Below, in pieces: positions 1 through 8,574 of a stretch of DNA of 64,000 bases. Within the stretch, counting starts at the first letter, position 1. The number at the start of each line of letters is the position of its first letter. Under the pieces are notes generated by a model. That model was not told where the DNA came from, made no database searches, and worked only from the letters and a program-made list of their open reading frames with translations. The stretch comes from Oceanispirochaeta sp963676905 (GTDB taxonomy: Bacteria > Spirochaetota > Spirochaetia > DSM-2461), in the NCBI GenBank assembly GCA_963676905.2, contig CAXXVE010000001.1, forward strand, positions 3,224,001 through 3,288,000, written 5' to 3'. The translations under genes and the position numbers were made by a program.

Positions 1-1
1 T

Positions 2-355
2 GTTGAGACAGGGTACAACTCGGCAAGAGTCATTCCCATTTACAACAGTACAAACTTTGTGGCAGCCAGGTTTCAGAAGGCCCGTTTTGAGGGTTTAATC
101 GGGGGGCTGGGAGATACAGAAAATCATCTTATGATGAATTATGTCTCCAAAACGGCACTGTCCCGTATTTCAGTAGATGATATGATTGTTACTTCGGGTA
201 TGGAGTCTATCTATCCCGGAGGGATTTCCATTGGAAAGGTAAACAGTATAACTTCCCGTGAATATAACACCTCTCTGGAGATTGAAGTCCTTCCTGTTAT
301 TGATTTCGGCAGACTGGAGTATGTATTTGTACTTACCGGGGAGCAGAACAATTGA
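2..355 (+). CDS. mreC: MreC, rod shape-determining protein (C-terminal part)
   Basis: The reading frame is open from the first bases of the window, so the 5' part lies outside. What is visible is the periplasmic beta-barrel region of MreC, including a segment around IGGLGDTENHLMMNYV and the conserved pattern VTSGMESIYPGGISIGKV. MreC is known to link the MreB cytoskeleton to the peptidoglycan synthases PBP2 and RodA from the periplasmic face of the inner membrane. Its stop codon overlaps the TTG start of the next gene (TTGA), and the order mreC-mreD-mrdA-rodA is the classic elongasome operon, which makes the call firm despite truncation. Confidence 0.92.
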   Translation, partial: VETGYNSARVIPIYNSTNFVAARFQKARFEGLIGGLGDTENHLMMNYVSKTALSRISVDDMIVTSGMESIYPGGISIGKVNSITSREYNTSLEIEVLPVIDFGRLEYVFVLTGEQNN

Positions 356-855
356 AAAAAGCAGTAACTATTTTTATTCTGATGGTCCTCACAATCCTTC
401 TGAAGACCACTCTATCAAGATATATAAGTCTCAGTTTCGGTCTTCCCGATCTGACTCTCATAATTCTGGTCTATATCTCCATCCGTTACGGCTCCCTTCA
501 CGGGCAGATAGGCGGGTTCACTGCAGGTCTTGTAGAGGATGTACTCAGCCTCTCTCCACTGGGATTCAACTCTCTGTTGAGGATGATTACTGGACAGTTC
601 GCCGGAGTCTTCCATGAGAGACTGATGATGGATCCTGTGCTGTTTCCAGTTCTTTCAGTATCCCTTGCAACAGTTCTCAAGGGACTTCTGTCCTCTCTGA
701 TCCTCTCTGTTTTCAGCATTGAGTATTCAGGAACAGTTTTCTTTAACAGTTCTTTCGGCTTTGAGCTTCTTATGAATGCGCTTCTGGCACCCTTTGTTTT
801 CCTCCTGCTCCGGATCATATTTGACAGGGTTCAGAATGAAAGGAAGACACTCTAG
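352..855 (+). CDS. mreD: MreD, rod shape-determining membrane protein
   Basis: This is a 167-residue hydrophobic protein with about five membrane segments, the usual size for MreD. The start is a TTG whose last two bases belong to the mreC stop codon, so translation is probably coupled to mreC. The segment YISIRYGSLHGQIGGFTAGL is typical of the family, in which a small-residue helix follows the first loop. MreD sits in the inner membrane and, with MreC, supports lateral wall growth. Sequence conservation in MreD is generally low, so the call leans partly on its position between mreC and mrdA. Confidence 0.88.
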   Translation: MKKAVTIFILMVLTILLKTTLSRYISLSFGLPDLTLIILVYISIRYGSLHGQIGGFTAGLVEDVLSLSPLGFNSLLRMITGQFAGVFHERLMMDPVLFPVLSVSLATVLKGLLSSLILSVFSIEYSGTVFFNSSFGFELLMNALLAPFVFLLLRIIFDRVQNERKTL

Positions 856-858
856 TAT

Positions 859-2724
859 ATGAGCAGACCGTCATTAATCAGCAATGGAAGAGTTTATGTT
901 CTCGGCGGCATAATTCTCCTTTTTTTTCTGCTCTATACTCTAAAGCTCTTTAATCTGCAGATTGTGGATAATCTGATTTATGAGCGGAAGGCCCAGCAGG
1001 TCTCCAGCCGTTCAAATGTTATCCCCGCACAGAGAGGGCGCATCTTCGACAGAAATGAAGACCAGCCTCTTGCAATGAATACTGACTCCTTTGCAGTCAA
1101 TTATACCTCGGTATACAGCGACAGCGAGAGTTTTCCCGGAATGATCAGCCTCCTGGCTGAAGTCCTGGAAGTCACCGATGAGGATCTTATAAGGAAACTC
1201 CCCAACAGGAGCTTCTCATCCTACATCCCCGTGGAGCTTGCAGACGGAGTTTCTTTCGAAAAAATAGTCAAAATAGCTGAAAATATTGAGGCTTTTCCCG
1301 GAATAACCTGGAGCAGCAAACCCAAGCGTTTTTACAATATGACAGGATCCGTTGCCCATATTCTCGGCTACGTCGGAAACATAACTCAGGAGGAACTTCA
1401 GGTCCTCTACAACAGAGGCTACTCATCGGGTGATGTTCTCGGCAAAAACGGCATTGAAAAGCAGTACGACCATATTCTGAGAGGAAAAAACGGCCGGATT
1501 TTCAATACAGTTGATGTCCGCGGACGCCAGATGAATACAGAGGGCAACCTGAGGCCGCCTGAAAATGGATATGATATCACCCTGACTATAGACCGCAGAA
1601 TCCAGGAGCTTGCCGAAAAGGCGCTGGGCCCCAGGAAGGGTTCTGTTGTTGTCCTCAATCCTGCAACCGGTGAAGTCCTGGCCCTTGTCTCCTATCCAGG
1701 GTTTAATCCGAACCTATTCAATACAAAAGGCCCCGACAGTTTCGGTGCTCTGTCTCTGAATACGGATTTTCCCTTCCTGAACCGGTCTATTCAGTCTTCC
1801 TACGCTCCGGCTTCGACCTTCAAGGTTCTTATGGCGGCAGCAGCCCTGGAAGACCCCGAGTTCAACCCGAACCGCCTCATAGACTGTACAGGCTCCATGA
1901 CACTTGGAAACCGTGTATTCTACTGCCACAAGAAGACTGGACATGGCAAACTGAACCTGGCTGAAGCTCTGGGAGAGTCCTGCAATATCTATTTCGGTAC
2001 CATAGGTGTTGATACCCTTGGAATTGACAGAATCTCAGAGTACGCTCATGCCTTCGGACTCGGTGCCCTGACTGGAATCGATCTTCAGGGAGAGGTGAGG
2101 GGGAACATTCCCACACCGGCATGGAAACAGATGACCTATAACAGCATCTGGACCCTCGGGGATACCCTGAACGCCTCGATCGGACAGGGGTTTGTTACAA
2201 CAACACCCCTTCAGATGGCAAATCTCGTTGCCGCCATTACGGACGATGACGGAGTCATTTACAAACCTCATCTTCTTAAAAAGATTGTTAATTCCACCAA
2301 CCGGACTGTGGTTGAGGAAATCCAGCCGGAGGTATTGAGAAAGACCAATGTCAGCACGGACACCCTGAAAGCCCTGCGCGAAGATATGCGGGGTGTTATT
2401 GTCAACGGAACGGCTAATGTTGTTATCTTAAATGATCAGGTCGAGATAGCCGGGAAGACAGGTACCGGTGAGGTCGGCAGCCGTACAAACTGGCACTCCT
2501 GGTTTGTCTCCTACGGCCCCTGGACCGAAGACAACTCGGGAGACAAGCTTGTAGTTGTAACAATGGTTGAAGCTTCCAATGAGTGGGAGTGGTGGGCACC
2601 CAAAGCCGCTGATATTATCTATCAGGGTATCTACGGGAATCAGACCTATGAAGAGGCTGTACGATCCCTGCAGCGCCGCGGCGTATGGTATTCAAGGGAT
2701 ATTGTTCTGGAGGATGAGGAATGA
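859..2724 (+). CDS. mrdA: Penicillin-binding protein 2 (transpeptidase MrdA)
   Basis: The enzyme cross-links peptidoglycan during lateral elongation. It has one N-terminal membrane helix (about residues 13-32), a PBP dimerisation domain starting at the RAQRGRIFDRN-like segment (here PAQRGRIFDRN), and a transpeptidase domain. All three active-site motifs are visible: S319-T-F-K, S374-C-N and K533-T-G-T. Length (621 residues) is normal for PBP2. It starts 3 bases after the mreD stop and its own end overlaps rodA by ATGA, so the pair is translationally coupled, as expected for the RodA-PBP2 synthase complex. Confidence 0.96.
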   Translation: MSRPSLISNGRVYVLGGIILLFFLLYTLKLFNLQIVDNLIYERKAQQVSSRSNVIPAQRGRIFDRNEDQPLAMNTDSFAVNYTSVYSDSESFPGMISLLAEVLEVTDEDLIRKLPNRSFSSYIPVELADGVSFEKIVKIAENIEAFPGITWSSKPKRFYNMTGSVAHILGYVGNITQEELQVLYNRGYSSGDVLGKNGIEKQYDHILRGKNGRIFNTVDVRGRQMNTEGNLRPPENGYDITLTIDRRIQELAEKALGPRKGSVVVLNPATGEVLALVSYPGFNPNLFNTKGPDSFGALSLNTDFPFLNRSIQSSYAPASTFKVLMAAAALEDPEFNPNRLIDCTGSMTLGNRVFYCHKKTGHGKLNLAEALGESCNIYFGTIGVDTLGIDRISEYAHAFGLGALTGIDLQGEVRGNIPTPAWKQMTYNSIWTLGDTLNASIGQGFVTTTPLQMANLVAAITDDDGVIYKPHLLKKIVNSTNRTVVEEIQPEVLRKTNVSTDTLKALREDMRGVIVNGTANVVILNDQVEIAGKTGTGEVGSRTNWHSWFVSYGPWTEDNSGDKLVVVTMVEASNEWEWWAPKAADIIYQGIYGNQTYEEAVRSLQRRGVWYSRDIVLEDEE

Positions 2725-4049
2725 AAATGAAAATCAACATGTCGTCCATCTTCGGATTCGATTTTATCCTCTTCCTCTCAATTCAGGTACTCATGGTAAT
2801 CGGTGTATTCTTCATCTACTCAAGCGGGGTCAATTCCAACGGTGTCTCTGTCAGTGATGAATATATTAAGCAGATTGTCTGGGTCATTACAGGAAACGCC
2901 ATTCTGCTAACAGTTTCTTTTCTGGATTACAGAGTATTCAAAAATATAGCTCCCTGGCTCTTCATCGGTATGATTGTCATTCTAATGCTGACAGCTCTTT
3001 TCGGGACTGTTGTTAACGGTTCCAAGTCCTGGCTCGGGATCGGCTCACTTGGAATACAGCCCTCTGAAATTTCAAAATTGATTACGATCATATTTCTTGC
3101 CATGTACCTTGAGAACAACAGGAAATCCATAAAGACCCTCAGAGTCTTTGTCGTTGCGTTTCTGATCGTATGCGTTCCCATGGGTCTGATAATGCTTCAG
3201 CCCGACCTAGGAACAGCCATGGTCTTTATCCCTGTATTTATTGTTATGATGTTTATAGCAGGAGGAAACCTCAGGTACATTCTGATAATGGTCTCTTCCG
3301 GGATTCTGATCATCTTCTTTTCAATACTCCCTTACTATCTGATGTTCATGGTCAAAACAACAAGCAATGTTGTAATGCTTTTTACAGATCACAGTCTTGT
3401 CATAACTGTCTGTATAACTATTGGAGTAGTGTCTCTGATCACCCTTGCGGGATTCCTTTTTACACGAAGGAGTTACTTCTATTACCTTACGGCTGTATTC
3501 AGTGTAACAGGGCTCTCCTATTTTCTGTCAAACTTTGCAAGAAAGATGTTTAAAGAGTATCAGGTCATGCGTCTGATTGTCTTTCTTGACCCCCAGGTGG
3601 ATCCAAGAGGGTCAGGTTGGAATATCATCCAGTCGGTAACCGCAATCGGATCAGGGGGCGCCTTCGGAAAGGGATTCCTCAAGGGCACCCAGTCACACTA
3701 CCGGTATCTGCCTGAACAGAGTACAGACTTTATCTTCTCCATTGTCTCTGAAGAGATAGGGTTTATGGGGAATGTTATTATATTTCTCTTTTTCATACTG
3801 ATTTTCTGGAGATGCCTCAATATAGTATTGAAATCACAGGATTTATTCGGATCTCTCATTGCGGCAGGTGTCATAGGAATGATATTCTTTCATTTCATGA
3901 TAAACGTAGGAATGGCTATAGGTGTCATGCCCATAACGGGTATACCCCTGATATTCCTGTCATATGGAGGATCATCCCTGTGGACGACAATGACCGGTGT
4001 CGGAATCCTGCTCAGTGTGTACCACAGGCGATATAAAAACGTAAATTAA
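2721..4049 (+). CDS. rodA: RodA, SEDS peptidoglycan glycosyltransferase
   Basis: The 442-residue polytopic membrane protein carries SEDS-family patterns: GSKSWLGIGSLGIQPSE near residues 97-113 and MPITGIPLIFLSYGGSSL near the C-terminus. RodA polymerises lipid II into glycan strands and works with PBP2, whose gene overlaps its start by four bases. The protein is somewhat longer than many RodA proteins (about 370-420) because of a hydrophobic insertion near residues 200-250. FtsW is the alternative SEDS member, but the mre/mrdA context favours RodA. Confidence 0.94.
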   Translation: MKMKINMSSIFGFDFILFLSIQVLMVIGVFFIYSSGVNSNGVSVSDEYIKQIVWVITGNAILLTVSFLDYRVFKNIAPWLFIGMIVILMLTALFGTVVNGSKSWLGIGSLGIQPSEISKLITIIFLAMYLENNRKSIKTLRVFVVAFLIVCVPMGLIMLQPDLGTAMVFIPVFIVMMFIAGGNLRYILIMVSSGILIIFFSILPYYLMFMVKTTSNVVMLFTDHSLVITVCITIGVVSLITLAGFLFTRRSYFYYLTAVFSVTGLSYFLSNFARKMFKEYQVMRLIVFLDPQVDPRGSGWNIIQSVTAIGSGGAFGKGFLKGTQSHYRYLPEQSTDFIFSIVSEEIGFMGNVIIFLFFILIFWRCLNIVLKSQDLFGSLIAAGVIGMIFFHFMINVGMAIGVMPITGIPLIFLSYGGSSLWTTMTGVGILLSVYHRRYKNVN

Positions 4050-6556
4050 TGGCAAACATAACTGCATACAAAGATCTGGGGAAGGAACTTCTTCAGGTCA
4101 GTAAACCCGCACGGTATACCGGCGGGGAGCTGGGGAGCATCTGTTATGACTCTCCTCAGGCCCTTAAGATGGCCATATCATTTCCCGATATGTATGAGAT
4201 CGGGATGTCCAACCAGGCCATCAGAATTCTTTATAACAGATACAATGAAATTGACGGAATCCAGTGCGAGAGGGTTTTTGCTCCTGCTCAGGATTTTGAA
4301 GCTGTTCTGCGGAATAAAAATATGCCTCTCTTTACACTGGAGACGGGTATTCCCCTGGGTGAACTTGATATCCTTGCATTCTCAATCGGATACGAGCTGA
4401 CTCTTACAAATCTTCTGAATATTCTCGACCTGGGGCAGATTCCCCTCCGTCGTCAGGACCGTGACTCATCCCATCCCCTGATTATTGCCGGAGGCCCTGC
4501 TGCGACCAACCCTGCAGCCTTCAGCGATTTTGTAGACTTTGTCTATATCGGAGAAGGGGAATCCTTCATCAACAATTACGGTCGGGAACTTGCTGACGTA
4601 GCCATGAAAAACGGCTCAAAAGATGATCTGGCCGCTGTACTTATGAAAGATCCCGCCTACTGGTGGCCTGGCAAGTCTAAAAAAACTATCCGCGCCGTAT
4701 TCGAGGACTTCGGAAAGTCCGCGGAACCCCGTTCTAACCTCCCCATAGCGTCCCTGTCTACTGTACAGGAACATGGTGTAATCGAGATTATGAGAGGATG
4801 TCCCAACGGCTGCCGCTTCTGCCATGCCGGATATTTCTACAGGCCATTTCGCCAGAAGGATGTTGAACATATTCTCGCTGAAGCAGAGCACCTTGTGTCA
4901 AACTGCGGTTTCAGGAATATTACCCTGTCATCTCTTTCGTCAGGGGACTATGAAGGGCTGCTTCCTCTTGTAGAGCATCTGAACGGTCTATATCACTCGA
5001 GAAAGATCTCATTTCAGCTTCCTTCACTGAGGGTGAACTCACTTAACCTGGAACTCCTTTCAGAGCTTTCAGCTGTACGTAAAAGCGGACTTACATTTGC
5101 CGTGGAAACACCTCATGCAGACGGCCAGCGCGGACTGAACAAGGATGTAAGCCGGGATAAGATTCTGGCTCTTCTGAAAGAGGCCAGGAGCAAGGGATGG
5201 AAACTTGCAAAGTTCTACTTCATGATGGGACTTCCTGTAGAGACAGGAGGCGAGAAGGAGAGCGAGGCCATTATTGAATTTCTCAAGGAACTCCAGGAGG
5301 AGTCGGGGATGAAGTTCAACGTCAATGCGGGAATCTTTATTCCAAAGCCTCACACACCCTATGAGCGCATTCGTCAGCTCAGTGATACCGAGGGTATGGA
5401 TGAGATTAAAAACCTCCGTGACGGCCTCAGAGGTAAGAATTTCAAGGTAGGATTCCATTCACCTTACTCCTCATTTATCGAAGGCATTCTGAGCCGGGGT
5501 GACGAACGTGCCGGAGACATTCTGGAAAGAGCATTCCGCAAGGGTGCCCGTTTTGATGCATGGGATGAGTACCATGACCGGTCAATCTGGCAGGATGTTG
5601 TTGCAGGAACAGACTGGGATGTCGAAAATGAGATCTGCCGTGAGAAAGAGAAGGGTGAGGCACTCCCCTGGGATGATATTTCCCTGAGAGTTTCTTCAGC
5701 TTTTCTTGAAAACGAGAGCTGCAAGTCTTCTGCATCAGAACTTACCGAACCCTGTAAAGAGGACTGTGACAAGCCCTGCGGAGTCTGCGGAAAGAATATT
5801 CAGGTGAAGAAACCCGAAGCTTTCAGTTATCCCGAGCTTCCCAAGATTGAAGTTCCTGAAGTGGATGATTCCCATGATCTTGGAGAAAACTCTGTTAAAG
5901 CCGTTTTCGGTTTCTCCAAAAAAGATCACGCCATATACCTCGGCCACCTGGATACACTCCATGTATTTGAGCGGGCACTTCAGTGCAGCGGCCTGGATGT
6001 TATGTTTACAAGGGGTTTTAATCCAAAGCCCAAGATCGAGTTTGCCCATCCGTTGAGTCTCGGAATATTCGGAGCAGAGGAGATTATGGGTGTAGAAATG
6101 CCCCATAAGCCTGAAAGTATGGATGAAGTCGGTGTACTTAAGCTGCTAAACAAATACCTGCCAAAAGGTTTTTCTGTGAATACAGTTAAATTTTACCCGC
6201 TGCAGCAGGACAAGCATAAGAAGAAGAAAACTCTTATGGGACTCTACGCAGGATCAGAATATATTCTGTCTACTGCTAAAGAGGGACTTGTCAGTGATGA
6301 GCTGATTGACCTGTTCAGGGAGAAGGCTGAAGAATTCGGTGTCGGTAAAGACTACGAGTTTAAAATCATTGATAAAGACATTCATGTGAAGGCAGTTTTC
6401 GCCAATAAGAAGATGAACAATATTATCAAGTTCCTGAAGGAATTCAGGGAGGAAGAGCCTCTGGATGAATGGAGGATCACCAGAACCAGATTACTGGCCC
6501 TGGATAACCGGAATAAAATAGCAGATTACTTCAGCTTCGATTCATCCCAGAGCTGA
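4049..6556 (+). CDS. B12-binding-type radical SAM protein fused to a DUF2344 domain
   Basis: The first ~550 residues look like the TIGR03960 family: a B12-binding-like N-terminus followed by a radical SAM core with C251-x3-C255-x2-C258 (RGCPNGCRFCHAG) for a 4Fe-4S cluster. The last ~220 residues (from about 612) match the TIGR03936/DUF2344 family (FSKKDHAIYLGHLDTLHVFERAL, with GFNPKPKIEFAHPL). In many bacteria these are two adjacent genes; here they are one 835-residue chain. Between them is a cysteine-rich linker, C569-x3-C573-x3-C577-x2-C580, which could bind a second metal centre. Substrate is unknown; family context suggests RNA modification, an inference. The ATG shares one base with the rodA stop. 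The 3' end overlaps mazG on the other strand. Confidence 0.85.
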   Translation: MANITAYKDLGKELLQVSKPARYTGGELGSICYDSPQALKMAISFPDMYEIGMSNQAIRILYNRYNEIDGIQCERVFAPAQDFEAVLRNKNMPLFTLETGIPLGELDILAFSIGYELTLTNLLNILDLGQIPLRRQDRDSSHPLIIAGGPAATNPAAFSDFVDFVYIGEGESFINNYGRELADVAMKNGSKDDLAAVLMKDPAYWWPGKSKKTIRAVFEDFGKSAEPRSNLPIASLSTVQEHGVIEIMRGCPNGCRFCHAGYFYRPFRQKDVEHILAEAEHLVSNCGFRNITLSSLSSGDYEGLLPLVEHLNGLYHSRKISFQLPSLRVNSLNLELLSELSAVRKSGLTFAVETPHADGQRGLNKDVSRDKILALLKEARSKGWKLAKFYFMMGLPVETGGEKESEAIIEFLKELQEESGMKFNVNAGIFIPKPHTPYERIRQLSDTEGMDEIKNLRDGLRGKNFKVGFHSPYSSFIEGILSRGDERAGDILERAFRKGARFDAWDEYHDRSIWQDVVAGTDWDVENEICREKEKGEALPWDDISLRVSSAFLENESCKSSASELTEPCKEDCDKPCGVCGKNIQVKKPEAFSYPELPKIEVPEVDDSHDLGENSVKAVFGFSKKDHAIYLGHLDTLHVFERALQCSGLDVMFTRGFNPKPKIEFAHPLSLGIFGAEEIMGVEMPHKPESMDEVGVLKLLNKYLPKGFSVNTVKFYPLQQDKHKKKKTLMGLYAGSEYILSTAKEGLVSDELIDLFREKAEEFGVGKDYEFKIIDKDIHVKAVFANKKMNNIIKFLKEFREEEPLDEWRITRTRLLALDNRNKIADYFSFDSSQS

Positions 6557-7311
6557 TCCATAGTTTCAAAGTTGTCAAAGTTCATTTCAAGCTGTTTCTC
6601 CTTCATTTTGTCTTCGACATAGGAGAAGCGCTTGATGAACTTGCCGTTACAGCGGTGCATGGCTTCAGCAGGATCAACTTTCAGATACCTGGCTATATTG
6701 ACTACCGAGAAGAGGAGATCGCCGATCTCTTCCATAAGATGATCTTTATCGCCGGGCTTTACTGTGCGGACCTCTTCAATTTCTTCATGAACCTTATCCC
6801 ATACACCGTCGACATCAGGCCAGTCAAAACCGGCTTTGGCAGCTTTTTTCTGAATCTTGTAGGCCCGTTCCAGAGGAGGGAGGCCCTTGCTTACTGAGTC
6901 GAGAATTGATTTTTTGGGATCACGACCTTCTACATCAACTTTAATCTGATCCCACTGTTTGAGAACTTCTTCAGCATCCTCGGCAACAGCATCACCGAAT
7001 ACATGGGGGTGGCGGCGTACAAGTTTTGCGCTGATTTCATCAAGTACTTCAGAAATCGTAAATGCTCCTTCCTGCTGTTTGATGTAGGATATCATTGTTA
7101 CAAGAAGATATACATCTCCAAGTTCCTCTCTGAGATGAGCATCATCTTTCTCACGGATTGCATCAACAGCCTCATAGACCTCTTCTATGAAATCTTCTGC
7201 AAGTGTCTCTGCTGTCTGCTTTATGTCCCATGGGCAGCCCTCGGGGGAGCGGAGGGTTTCTATAATGCGGTACAGCTCTTCAAAGCTGGATTTTCTTTTA
7301 TCGCTTGTCAT
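6526..7311 (-). CDS. mazG: MazG, nucleoside triphosphate pyrophosphohydrolase
   Basis: MazG hydrolyses NTPs and dNTPs to monophosphates and PPi, cleaning the nucleotide pool. The protein has the tandem all-alpha MazG fold: LRSPEGCPWDIKQT at the start (conserved PxGCPWD-like signature), the metal-binding EExxE pattern in DFIEEVYEAVDAI (about residues 41-53), a second acidic set around HEEIEEVRTV, and EEIGDLLFSVVNIAR. Length (261 residues) is normal. The 3' ends of this gene and the radical SAM gene overlap by 31 bases tail to tail, so no terminator fits between them. The upstream ~190 bases to the next gene show no coding potential. Confidence 0.93.
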   Translation of the reverse strand: MTSDKRKSSFEELYRIIETLRSPEGCPWDIKQTAETLAEDFIEEVYEAVDAIREKDDAHLREELGDVYLLVTMISYIKQQEGAFTISEVLDEISAKLVRRHPHVFGDAVAEDAEEVLKQWDQIKVDVEGRDPKKSILDSVSKGLPPLERAYKIQKKAAKAGFDWPDVDGVWDKVHEEIEEVRTVKPGDKDHLMEEIGDLLFSVVNIARYLKVDPAEAMHRCNGKFIKRFSYVEDKMKEKQLEMNFDNFETMDQLWDESKLK

Positions 7312-7444
7312 ATAATTTCCTTGTTGCTGTCAGATAATTGAGCCATATACTCAGGTAGACAGAATATATATTATCAGAAGTAGTGTGCTGCTAAAGTTTG
7401 TTTTGGGGGAAACAGACGATTACAGTACTGAATAGTATTGTAGA

Positions 7445-7471
7445 AGAAAAACGGCACCCTGTAAGGAGCCG
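7445..7471 (-). terminator. Probable rho-independent terminator downstream of the small membrane protein gene
   Basis: Read on the minus strand, an imperfect hairpin with arms CGGCTCC and GGGTGCCG around a TTACA loop is followed by TTTTTCTTCT. It lies about 30 bases beyond the stop of the small membrane protein gene and would end the operon that begins with the cyclase. Confidence 0.55.
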
Positions 7472-7499
7472 GTATCATAGATGTCAATAACTTAAGAAA

Positions 7500-7775
7500 T
7501 CAGAAATCATGATGAGCTCTTCCAGCCATACCGAATACATAAAGAGAAAGTCCGCCGCAAATCATGGCAATGGCTATATTGAGAATATCCATACTGGTTC
7601 TCAGGAATATGGAACTCATAAGTGCACCCAGGAATGATCCGATCACTGATATGATTATGGCTCCCCAGATGCGTCCCAGATAATGCCTTTTAAGCACATA
7701 GGTGGCAAAATAAGCGATTGCAAAACCGCAGATGGTATATAGAAGAATGAAATTCAATTTAAATGATCCGAGCAT
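7500..7775 (-). CDS. Small membrane protein, GlsB/YeaQ-like
   Basis: A 91-residue protein with three predicted membrane helices and glycine/small-residue spacing (YTICGFAIAYFATYVL, GAIIISVIGSFLGALM, AMICGGLSLYVFG). The spacing and length resemble the transglycosylase-associated GlsB/YeaQ family, whose function is not well known, though sequence identity by eye is modest. The first in-frame ATG abuts the AAGGAG motif with no spacing; the second ATG, six bases beyond GGAG, is chosen. It starts 11 bases after the preceding lipoprotein gene stop, so both are probably in one transcript. Confidence 0.6.
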   Translation of the reverse strand: MLGSFKLNFILLYTICGFAIAYFATYVLKRHYLGRIWGAIIISVIGSFLGALMSSIFLRTSMDILNIAIAMICGGLSLYVFGMAGRAHHDF

Positions 7776-7785
7776 GGTCATCTCC

Positions 7786-8574
7786 TTAGTTTGTTATTGG
7801 TATATCTGTTGCGTTATCTGAAAAGTTGTTCTGATCGACAGTACCAAGATACACAGGTATACTTGTCAGTTCTTCAAACGCAGAAAAGTCATAACTGTAA
7901 CTGTATACAGCAAAGGCAATCTGAATGTTCGTGGGGCTTGGATTACCATCTATGAGCTCTTCAATATCACCATCGACGTAACTTTTCCCATATGTGTTTT
8001 CATACTCATAATTCTTTACAAAACGTTTAAATGTATTATTACCCGTATACCCACCGAAATCAGCTTCATTGTACTTAATACCACGGGCGGGAATACCATA
8101 AGTTCCGTTCATATCGCTTCCGTTTAAAAAGATTACAGGATCAGTACCGGAATCCTGGTTGATTGAGTTTTCAAAGTTGATCTCAATGATATCGGAAGAA
8201 CTGCCATGAATGACTTGATAACCGGAGTTCGATGTGGAACCCACATAGCCCATTTTGCTGAAACCAAGCCGAACAGGCAGTGTTGATCCATTCGGCAGGC
8301 TGCTGAGGCTGCTGTTGTCGTAGTATGCAGGATCAAACTGGTCCGCTTCGTTTGAGATCGAGCTATCATTGTAGTCGTAAATTTTATAATAGATATAATA
8401 TCCATTAATCGAATTATTGCTGTCATCGGCTGCCCTGAAGGCAACACTGTTTCGCGTATAACTGACAATCGTCGGTGGTTCCAGCAATGCATAATCCGGC
8501 AGTCCGCAGGAAATACAGGTTAGAGAGATTGATATTGCAAGAAAAAGAGTCAGATCATTTCTATTAAACTTCAA
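7786..8574 (-). CDS. Putative secreted lipoprotein of unknown function
   Basis: I do not recognise the family. The N-terminus has a basic stretch, a hydrophobic segment (LTLFLAISISLTCISCG) and a cysteine that could be lipidated under the loose spirochaetal lipobox. The rest (~240 residues) is rich in Ser, Asn, Asp and Tyr, typical of secreted beta-rich proteins. Possible starts are TTG codons only: one at 8595 lies inside the cyclase gene; the one at 8574, just before the cyclase stop, gives a shorter charged leader and is chosen. No ATG is available. Overlap with the cyclase gene implies coupled expression, so it could work with the cyclase sensor in the periplasm; that is inference. Confidence 0.65.
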   Translation of the reverse strand: MKFNRNDLTLFLAISISLTCISCGLPDYALLEPPTIVSYTRNSVAFRAADDSNNSINGYYIYYKIYDYNDSSISNEADQFDPAYYDNSSLSSLPNGSTLPVRLGFSKMGYVGSTSNSGYQVIHGSSSDIIEINFENSINQDSGTDPVIFLNGSDMNGTYGIPARGIKYNEADFGGYTGNNTFKRFVKNYEYENTYGKSYVDGDIEELIDGNPSPTNIQIAFAVYSYSYDFSAFEELTSIPVYLGTVDQNNFSDNATDIPITN

